Source: Aureliella helgolandensis
Lineage (GTDB): Bacteria > Planctomycetota > Planctomycetia > Pirellulales > Pirellulaceae
Direction: 5' to 3'
DNA length: 64,000 nt
Assembly: GCF_007752135.1 (NCBI RefSeq)
Contig: NZ_CP036298.1
Span: 3,410,001-3,474,000, forward strand
Under the pieces are notes generated by a model. It had not been told where the DNA came from. It saw only the letters and a program-made list of their open reading frames with translations, and did no database searches. The first letter of the stretch is position 1. Each line of letters opens with the position of its first letter. Of the stretch, positions 58,181 to 64,000 are shown piece after piece. Position numbers and translations under genes: made by a program.

Positions 58181-59050
58181 ATGCCAGAAAACGCGCCATT
58201 CCTAACTTACAAACATCGCAATCAAACGATTGAAGGCTATTCACGCGCAGCGGTTCAAAGCTACTGGAGATTGCCCGAGCTTAAAATCGGATTTGATCTA
58301 GGTGCGCAGCCCTGGGACTTCATGGGAACTGCCACCTGGGCCATTACGCACGGCCATTTGGATCACGTAGCTGCCTTGCCGGTCTACGTGGCTCGACGGC
58401 GAATGATGAAAATGGAGCCGCCGACCATCTATCTCCCCGGACATATTCTGCCTGGTGTGGAGGCATTGCTGAAAGCCTATTCGCGGCTTGATCGTGGTCG
58501 ACTTCCTTGCGAATTGATTCCGGTTGAACCTGGTGACGAGATTGAATTGTCACGTGAATTGGTGATGTCGGTTCATAGGACGACGCATACGGTGCCCAGC
58601 GTCGGTTATTTGATTTGGGAGCGGCGCAACAAGCTACGGCCAGAATTTCAAACGCTGAGCGGGCCGGAGATTCGTGATATACGCATGTCTGGGACGGAAG
58701 TGAGTGTGGAGACCCGTCTTCCTCTGGTGGCCTACACGGGCGATACGAGTCCACCTGGCTTAGATCAGAATCCACAGTTTTTAGAGTCTCAGATCCTGAT
58801 CACGGAAATGACCTTTGTGGCTCCGAAGCACCGCAAAGAGAAAATCCACAAGCATGGCCACATGCACTTGGACGATTTTGTGGAGCGGGCTGACGCGTTT
58901 CGCAATGAGTTGATTATCGCCGCCCACTTTAGCGTCCGTTACAATGCGCAGCAGGTTCACCGGCAAGTCGAGAAGAAGTTGCCTGGACTGCTTGACGGAC
59001 GCCTCAAAATCTGGCTTCCCGACGAACGCGTCGACCAGTCCTCTCAGTAG
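58181..59050 (+). CDS. MBL-fold hydrolase, RNase Z-like
   Basis: A 289-aa metallo-β-lactamase-fold protein. The di-zinc motif is H57-G-H59-L-D61-H62 in [11 protein letters not shown]. Later ligands fit tRNase Z: HTVPSVGY (histidine), [10 protein letters not shown] (aspartate) and AAHFSVRYN, which resembles the THFSxRY motif that closes the RNase Z active site. This suggests 3'-end processing of tRNA or a related phosphodiesterase. The flexible arm used by canonical RNase Z to grip tRNA is not obvious, so the substrate is uncertain. The tRNA-Leu gene in this window lacks an encoded CCA, which would need such an enzyme. Complete, ATG start at 58181. Confidence 0.7.
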   Translation: MPENAPFLTYKHRNQTIEGYSRAAVQSYWRLPELKIGFDLGAQPWDFMGTATWAITHGHLDHVAALPVYVARRRMMKMEPPTIYLPGHILPGVEALLKAYSRLDRGRLPCELIPVEPGDEIELSRELVMSVHRTTHTVPSVGYLIWERRNKLRPEFQTLSGPEIRDIRMSGTEVSVETRLPLVAYTGDTSPPGLDQNPQFLESQILITEMTFVAPKHRKEKIHKHGHMHLDDFVERADAFRNELIIAAHFSVRYNAQQVHRQVEKKLPGLLDGRLKIWLPDERVDQSSQ

Positions 59051-59400
59051 GCTCTCAGCGGGACCATGGTCTTGGGGCAAGCACTGGTTTGGGCCAGAGG
59101 AGTGCTTGGGGGCATCACACCGCTGGTGTAGGGGGGGGGCATCTTTTTGCGCGGACATCTTTGCGCGGCAAGCAGTGCGGCGGGTGCGGGGAAGGTATTT
59201 GTGCCGCTACCGCCTCGCACGCTCGTGTGGGGGACAGCTTGGATCCGCGCCGATTCCGCGGTATTCACGTGGGGATTTTCATGGCCAGGCCTCAGCCGCT
59301 ATTGGTATCTACCCCTAAACTTCGCTAGGATAAAGATGTGTGCAGGCAGCCTCTGCTGCCTTTGTTCACTTCACACCTTACACCTACTGGAGATTTTTGC
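59051..59400. other. Intergenic region with poly-G run
   Basis: 350 bases before the TPR gene. It includes a nine-G run at 59131-59139 and a nearby imperfect duplication of CATCTTTGCGCGG. The frames crossing it are not supported. Such homopolymers are slippage-prone. Confidence 0.55.
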
Positions 59401-61125
59401 ATGCGTTTGCGAACGAGTGCATTCGTTTGGTTGTTTCTTGTACTCCTGGCGCCAAGCCATCTGAGGGCTGAGAACGAGGGGGTCGAAAAACTGGACCAAG
59501 CTACCGATGCGAAAATCGGTGCGCAGTCTCCGGCTGATCTGGGCAAGGTCATCGAACTGTGCGAGCAAGCCATTGAATTGGGGCTCGACGAGCCCAATGC
59601 GAAGCTAGCCAATCAGATATTGGCTGCATCTGCCTTTCAACGCGCTCAGCTCTTGTGGCAGCAGCTGCCGCGCATCGCGAGCAATCCAGCTGCCGTGGGC
59701 CGCCTGCGGGAGCGGACCGTCGAAGATCTAGAAAAGGCCGTTGCGGCCAATCCCAATTTGCCGGATGCCTTAATCCTGATGGCGAAAATCAAAGCCCTGG
59801 CCGGCGGGAGCCGCAGTCAAGCCAAGGAGCATGTTGATCAAGCGATCGAGCTGCTTAAGGATAAGCCGGTCGACTTGTCGTCGGCATTGATTCTCCGCGC
59901 AGGACTACGCGAGAGCAACGAAGAAAAACTCGAAGATCTGCAAAAGGCCATTGAAGCCGATTCGACCAACACCGATGCGTGGCAAGCCCGGGTTATGCTG
60001 CAGATGTCGATGGGCAAATTGCAGGAGGCGGTGGATGACGCCGAACGCCTGCTTGAAAAAGATGAAGACAATATGTTTGCGATTGGTGCAGCCATCCAGT
60101 CGTTACTAGGACTGCAGAAAGTTGATGAAGCCATCAAGTTGTTATCGGCACGCATTGACAAGACTCCTGAAAATGGAGCTTTCTACCGAGAGCGTGCCCG
60201 TGCCTACCGTCTGAAATCCTACCAGGATGACCTGGGGGAGGAAGAGCAGCGAGCAGCTCAAGATGCGGCCTTCGACGATCTAAATAAAGCTATTGAACTC
60301 AATAATCGCGACTATGAAGCCTTGGTGATGCGTGGAGAAATTCACTACCTGAGAGGTGATACCGAAAAAGCCAATCGAGATATTAGCGACTCCTTGCTCA
60401 TTGAGCCGAATTCCGTGGGAGGGGTCATGATGCGCAGTATGGTGGCCGCGCGCGAGCAGCGTTATTCCGATGCGATCACTGATATGGAAATGCTGGTGCG
60501 AGCCTCCCCGACTAACACCGCTTGGATCAAGCAATTAGCAAACTATTACCAGCTCGATGATCGCCCTCGATTGGCCATCCGGCTACTCAGCGAGCTGATC
60601 GAATCTGACCCCAAGGACTGGGAGTCGATGCGATACCGAGGGGATGCACTCTTGAGTGTTGGCGAGCATGCGAATGCGATTGCCGACTACGAAGCAGCAT
60701 TGAAGACCTTGGAAGAGCAGCGAGGCGAGACGGAGGACGATCCCAAGTTGGATTACGACTACAGTGGTCTGCTGAATAACCTGTCGTGGGTTTTCGCGAC
60801 CTCCCCCAACGAGGAACTGCGCGACGCGACTCGTGCTTTGGAGCTGGGGCTCAAGGCGTGCGAGGTCACCGATTACAAGGCGCCACATATTCTGAGCACC
60901 CTAGCTGCGGCCTACGCGGAGAATGGTGATTTTGAAAATGCTCGTAAGTGGTCTGCCAAATCGGTCGAGTTGGCGTCTGAGGATGAAGATGGCGATCAAG
61001 AGCAGCTGGAGCATTTGAAAAAAGAGCTCGAGAGCTACCAGCAAGACAAGCCCTGGCGTGAAGAGCAAGAGGTGGAAGAGAACAAGCGCCCCATCGCGGC
61101 CGCATCGGAAACCATCGACACGTAA
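59401..61125 (+). CDS. Exported tetratricopeptide-repeat protein
   Basis: 574 aa, with a signal peptide (MRLRTSAFVWLFLVLLAPSHLRA-E, residues 1-23). The mature part is almost entirely helical, with many TPR-like units, for example LEKAVAANPNLPDALILMAKIKAL, LQKAIEADSTNTDAWQARVML, AFDDLNKAIELNNRDYEALVMRGEIHYLRG, and IADYEAALKTL. The C-terminus is acidic and Lys-rich. TPR proteins are scaffolds for protein contacts, here presumably in the periplasm; partners are unknown. GGAG lies about 10 bases before ATG 59401, so the longer frame starting at 59338 is discounted. It ends 17 bp before a strong terminator. Confidence 0.88.
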   Translation: MRLRTSAFVWLFLVLLAPSHLRAENEGVEKLDQATDAKIGAQSPADLGKVIELCEQAIELGLDEPNAKLANQILAASAFQRAQLLWQQLPRIASNPAAVGRLRERTVEDLEKAVAANPNLPDALILMAKIKALAGGSRSQAKEHVDQAIELLKDKPVDLSSALILRAGLRESNEEKLEDLQKAIEADSTNTDAWQARVMLQMSMGKLQEAVDDAERLLEKDEDNMFAIGAAIQSLLGLQKVDEAIKLLSARIDKTPENGAFYRERARAYRLKSYQDDLGEEEQRAAQDAAFDDLNKAIELNNRDYEALVMRGEIHYLRGDTEKANRDISDSLLIEPNSVGGVMMRSMVAAREQRYSDAITDMEMLVRASPTNTAWIKQLANYYQLDDRPRLAIRLLSELIESDPKDWESMRYRGDALLSVGEHANAIADYEAALKTLEEQRGETEDDPKLDYDYSGLLNNLSWVFATSPNEELRDATRALELGLKACEVTDYKAPHILSTLAAAYAENGDFENARKWSAKSVELASEDEDGDQEQLEHLKKELESYQQDKPWREEQEVEENKRPIAAASETIDT

Positions 61126-61142
61126 ATCGGCAAGTCCACAAA

Positions 61143-61183
61143 AAAAGCCAGCCTTCGCAATTGAAGGCTGGCTTTCTTTTTTT
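61143..61183 (+). terminator. Rho-independent terminator after the TPR gene
   Basis: GCCAGCCTTC (61147-61156) pairs perfectly with GAAGGCTGGC (61163-61172), loop GCAATT, flanked by an A-run and followed by TTTCTTTTTTT. The A-run upstream makes it usable in both directions. Confidence 0.95.
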
Positions 61184-61382
61184 AGTGACCCCTATACCGC
61201 CTGACTTAGTCGAGTGGTGTACTCTAGCGCGGGGTGGCTGCTGGCCCGCGGAATCGGAAATACCGCTAAATCGTTCCGCACCCTTTACTGGGCTGCGAGG
61301 AATACGAAGGGCGGATACGGCACTTTCTTGTTTTAGGTGCATGATTTTGATTCTGCCCAGTCTCACTTCTGAGAGTCTCACC

Positions 61383-62252
61383 ATGCTTTTAGTCGAGTTT
61401 TTCAACGATGTTTATGCTCCCCATCGTTTGCGCGGCAAGTCTCCGAACAGCTTTCGTTTATACGAATTGACAATACGGCAGTTTCAGCGGACGCTCCAGC
61501 GTCCGCCAATAGTCGAGGATTTGACGGACATCAATGTTCTTCGACACCTTCAGCGCAGGCACGAAGTAGCGGCCGCAACACGAAACAAGGAATTAGCTCA
61601 GCTTTCCGCGCTTTGGCGGTTTGCGAGTCAACGTGGGCTTTTGACTACTTGGCCGCAGGTCAAAGACGAACCAGAACCAGAACGAATTCCAATTGCTTGG
61701 ACTCGGAACGATATTGCAAAACTTAGTACCGCAATTGATGAACAGACGGGGTACTTTGCTGGCGTGCCGCGAAGCGTCTATTGGCGTTGCTTGGTTGCGA
61801 TCTGTCTGGATACCGGGGAGAGGATTTCGGCAATCCGCGCGATTCAGTGGAGTTGGATAGATGGGCAATGGTTGATCATTCCGGCTGAAGCTCGCAAGGG
61901 CAAGACTCGGGATCGTCGCTACAGACTCGGTGTTGATTCTCAGGGGTGGGTTGAGCGAATGCGGAAGTACAGCCATGAAGAGGAGCTCTTCCCCTGGCCT
62001 TACTCACCAACCTACATTTGGCGAGCTTGGAAGGATGTCGTTCGGGCTGCAGGTATTGCTCCAAGTTCTGATCGAGCGTTTCATGCTTTCCGAAAAACCG
62101 TAGCCTCTGTCCTGAATCAAGAGGGGATGGACGCGCAGAACGCGTTGGACCATTCCGACAGGAGGACCACGCTTAGGTATCTTGATCCGCGATTCATTGA
62201 GACTCGCCAAACGTCGGACGCAATCAGGGACTGGACGCGCCGGCAAGCTTAG
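61383..62252 (+). CDS. Tyrosine recombinase / phage-type integrase
   Basis: A 289-aa site-specific recombinase that cuts and rejoins DNA through a tyrosine. N-terminal SAM-like helices (residues about 1-95) precede the catalytic domain. The catalytic set is complete: R147 in TGERISAIR, K174 in ARKGKTRDRR (or K172), H234-x-x-R237 in FHAFRKT, H257 in ALDHSD, and Y266 in LRYLDP. The size fits a XerC/D or integrase-type enzyme. The longer open frame to 61161 crosses the terminator and is rejected; ATG at 61383 is chosen. It lies 200 bp after the terminator and before an A+T-richer accessory segment, so it may mobilise that segment. No att site or dif-like site was identified. Confidence 0.9.
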   Translation: MLLVEFFNDVYAPHRLRGKSPNSFRLYELTIRQFQRTLQRPPIVEDLTDINVLRHLQRRHEVAAATRNKELAQLSALWRFASQRGLLTTWPQVKDEPEPERIPIAWTRNDIAKLSTAIDEQTGYFAGVPRSVYWRCLVAICLDTGERISAIRAIQWSWIDGQWLIIPAEARKGKTRDRRYRLGVDSQGWVERMRKYSHEEELFPWPYSPTYIWRAWKDVVRAAGIAPSSDRAFHAFRKTVASVLNQEGMDAQNALDHSDRRTTLRYLDPRFIETRQTSDAIRDWTRRQA

Positions 62253-62742
62253 TGCTTGCAGTATCGAACAATGCAATTGATCAGACTAACGGGATATTCC
62301 AAGGAGCATCCCGCATTCGGGTTTTGTCGCAATTGCTTATAGGACTAAAATATGCAGCTTGTACCAACAGGCGATCCGTAAGGTGTTCGCACGTTCATTG
62401 AAGAACAAATGTATGCGAATCGAGACGAACCGGCTATCGTTTCGTTGCTCCCGCGATTTCTAAACCGAATTGAGCGCGAAGTAGCGACGTGGGAATGGGC
62501 TCCATGGCGAAGAACTGAACCAATTTCTAATTATTAGTCAGCCGATTGCGTTTTATCTCGAGCTTGTATTGGCCCACTAAGCTGCTTAGCAAATATAGCT
62601 AGCAACTTGCACGCAACTATCGAAAGTAGTACGATTGGCTGCCTCTAGATTGTGTTGTCCGCGGTTCAACCTTGGGCATTCCTATCAAACCACTTTATCC
62701 GCGGATGATCCCGGGATAATTATGAATTATCGCACACAATAA
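62253..62742. other. A+T-rich noncoding region with gene remnant
   Basis: About 490 bases following the integrase, visibly richer in A and T than the rest of the window. It contains the broken frame described at 62352-62537; the remainder (62538-62742) has many stop codons in all frames and no supported gene. Confidence 0.55.
62352..62537 (+). pseudogene. Degraded ORF (in-frame TAA) after the integrase
   Basis: From ATG 62352 the plus strand reads MQLVPTGDP, then TAA (62379-62381). The same frame then stays open for another 51 codons, with protein-like composition (TFIEEQMYANRDEPAIV and FLNRIEREVATWEWAPWR), ending in TAG at 62535-62537. The arrangement suggests a gene disrupted by one nonsense change, or two short fragments. 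An internal ATG at 62409 would allow a 42-aa peptide. No family is recognised. This is a weak call. Confidence 0.3.
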
Positions 62743-63381
62743 ATGAACTTCATCCCGCCGACGCCATTTGCTAAATCCTTTACTTGCCCTCTTTGCGGTG
62801 CGATTGCACAGCAATGCTGGAGTATGATGACTTTCTTCGGGGGAGAAGTGAACTCAAATGTTGATAATCACCCGATACGTGTTGGCCATTGCACTCATTG
62901 CGAAAAACACACAATCTGGTTGGTGGACGAAATGCTATATCCATTCACCGGATTAGCACCACGCCCGAACACTGAGATGCCGCCATCAGTCCGCAAACTC
63001 TATGAAGAGGCCGCAGCTCTTTTCACGCGTTCCCCGCGCGCTTCTGCAGCATTGCTTCGCTTATCCATTCAGGTGCTCTGCGTTGAACTCGGTGAAAAAG
63101 GTAAGAACATAAATGCCGACATTGCAGCGCTTGTCAACAAGGGGTTGCCTTCCATTGTGCAGCAGTCATTGGACATTGTCCGCGTGACTGGCAATGAAGC
63201 TGTCCATCCCGGCCAAATTGACACTGACGATCCGAATGTCGTGGACTCGCTGTTTGAGCTCACAAATCTGATTGTTGAATACATGATCGCCATGCCCAAG
63301 AGAGTATCGGGGCTTTACACCAAGCTACCTGAGAAAGCTCGTGACGCGATAACTCGGCGGGATCAGACGAAGTCATTATAA
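62743..63381 (+). CDS. DUF4145-containing protein with zinc ribbon
   Basis: 212 aa. Two CxxC pairs, C15-x2-C18 (FTCPLCGA) and C50-x2-C53 (GHCTHCEK), form a probable zinc ribbon. The C-terminal two-thirds match the helical DUF4145 pattern: SPRASAALLRLSIQVLCVELGEKG, INADIAALVNKGLP, VTGNEAVHPGQID and DSLFELTNLIVEYMI. DUF4145 proteins are unassigned but occur often in mobile and restriction/defence-associated regions. No ribosome binding site is obvious before ATG 62743. Codon and base usage look more A+T-rich than the core genes, consistent with acquisition along with the integrase. Confidence 0.7.
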   Translation: MNFIPPTPFAKSFTCPLCGAIAQQCWSMMTFFGGEVNSNVDNHPIRVGHCTHCEKHTIWLVDEMLYPFTGLAPRPNTEMPPSVRKLYEEAAALFTRSPRASAALLRLSIQVLCVELGEKGKNINADIAALVNKGLPSIVQQSLDIVRVTGNEAVHPGQIDTDDPNVVDSLFELTNLIVEYMIAMPKRVSGLYTKLPEKARDAITRRDQTKSL

Positions 63382-63460
63382 GTAAGCGATGCACGAAGGT
63401 TTTCCGCTAACACGTGTTCAAGATTGAAGATTAATCGCGGGCGAACGACAAAAGATAGCC

Positions 63461-64000
63461 ATGCTTGAATCGCATCCACACATTGAAAGTCCCGAATCCT
63501 TCACGTCGATTTGGCGATACATGACAATCGACAAGTTCCTGCATTTGCTAACGTCATCCTCACTTTGGTTTTCACGTTGCGATTACTTCGAGGATGGATG
63601 GGAGGGACGGTACTCCAAAGCAACATTCCAAACTTTTCTGAAGAGTTTCAAAGGGCCAGAAGAGAAAATCCATGATCTCTGGACTTCTTACCAGAATCGA
63701 ATTAATGAGCTTCGTAATTGCCTGTACATAAGCTGCTGGCACATTAGTGAAGAAGAATCTGCGGCACTTTGGCAAATCCATTCGGCCTACGGAAAATCGG
63801 TTGCAATTAAATCAACTCTACACCGCCTGCGGGACGCCGTAGCAGATGTTGATCCGCCCATTTATTACGGCCGCGTCAAATATTTGGACTACGATACTGA
63901 AACAATGCCAATGCAGAATTTGTTTACACCATTCATGCGAAAAAGGCGTTGTTTCGTATTCGAAAATGAATTGCGTATGTTGCACTGGAATCCTGAATTG
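63461..64000 (+). CDS. DUF2971-like protein, 3' part cut by the window edge
   Basis: The frame opens at ATG 63461 and stays open through 64000 (180 codons). It begins MLESHPHIESPESFTSIWRY and contains TIDKFLHLLTSSSLWFSR, CDYFEDGWEG, NCLYISCWHISEEESAALW and YGKSVAIKST. This order of motifs (a short helix with W/F, the D-x-F-E-D element, then S-C-W and a K-S-V-A-I strand) resembles DUF2971 proteins, whose function is unknown and which frequently lie in accessory islands. The C-terminus is missing. It lies 79 bp after the DUF4145 gene in the same direction. Confidence 0.6.
   Translation, partial: MLESHPHIESPESFTSIWRYMTIDKFLHLLTSSSLWFSRCDYFEDGWEGRYSKATFQTFLKSFKGPEEKIHDLWTSYQNRINELRNCLYISCWHISEEESAALWQIHSAYGKSVAIKSTLHRLRDAVADVDPPIYYGRVKYLDYDTETMPMQNLFTPFMRKRRCFVFENELRMLHWNPEL

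Noticed and set aside
61161-61382. Upstream 74 codons of the integrase frame
   Set aside because: It begins inside the TPR-gene terminator and has no conserved content.

Overview
The window looks like chromosome of a planctomycete, most likely Pirellulaceae (Rhodopirellula/Blastopirellula type). This is inferred from gene content: very large secreted or membrane-anchored proteins of unknown function, a MoxR-DUF58-BatA/VWA operon, a PQQ-like propeller opening with the FRGANG-type motif, DUF6807, SMP-30 and CE15 exported enzymes, long noncoding spacers and weak Shine-Dalgarno sites. No rRNA, CRISPR array or prophage structural module was seen.

Layout. 1-7294 (minus strand): the 5' part of hemL, then an operon hom / phosphoglycerate-mutase-like protein / lysC (aspartate family; the middle protein is a candidate homoserine kinase), preceded by a one-TM protein. 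7893-19495 (minus): a compact six-gene operon moxR, DUF58, BatA-like VWA, VWA/amidotransferase-like, DUF4175-like and a secreted coiled-coil protein with 19 Gly-Gln-Gln repeats. 19897-19981: tRNA-Leu(UAA). 20401-22735: a HUH (REP-associated) transposase gene flanked on both sides by short GGGGACAC motifs in opposite orientation. 23057-30993: exported proteins (PQQ-like propeller, unknown 760-aa protein, CE15-type esterase, DUF6807, SMP-30/gluconolactonase). 31872-40747: leuS, a DPM1-like glycosyltransferase, fluC, ilvB with a clear terminator, rimI-like, Nudix, MarR and DoxX. 40982-55489 (minus): two giant paralogous membrane-anchored proteins (1311 and about 2621 aa; the second is itself a tandem duplication), then deoC, a queuosine-salvage-like protein with a cysteine cluster, and a polytopic membrane protein. 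55792-61125 (plus): GH32 fructan hydrolase, RNase Z-like MBL protein and an exported TPR protein ending in a strong terminator. 61383-64000: a tyrosine recombinase followed by a visibly A+T-richer accessory segment with a degraded ORF, a DUF4145 protein and a truncated DUF2971-like protein.

How genes work together. hom, the mutase-like gene and lysC probably form an aspartate-to-homoserine-phosphate module. MoxR with the VWA proteins is probably a chaperone-like envelope complex. The giant proteins are probably a lineage-specific envelope system. The right edge is probably a small integrated element or island.

Limits: all family names come from motif recognition by eye. No database search, structure prediction or promoter calculation was run.
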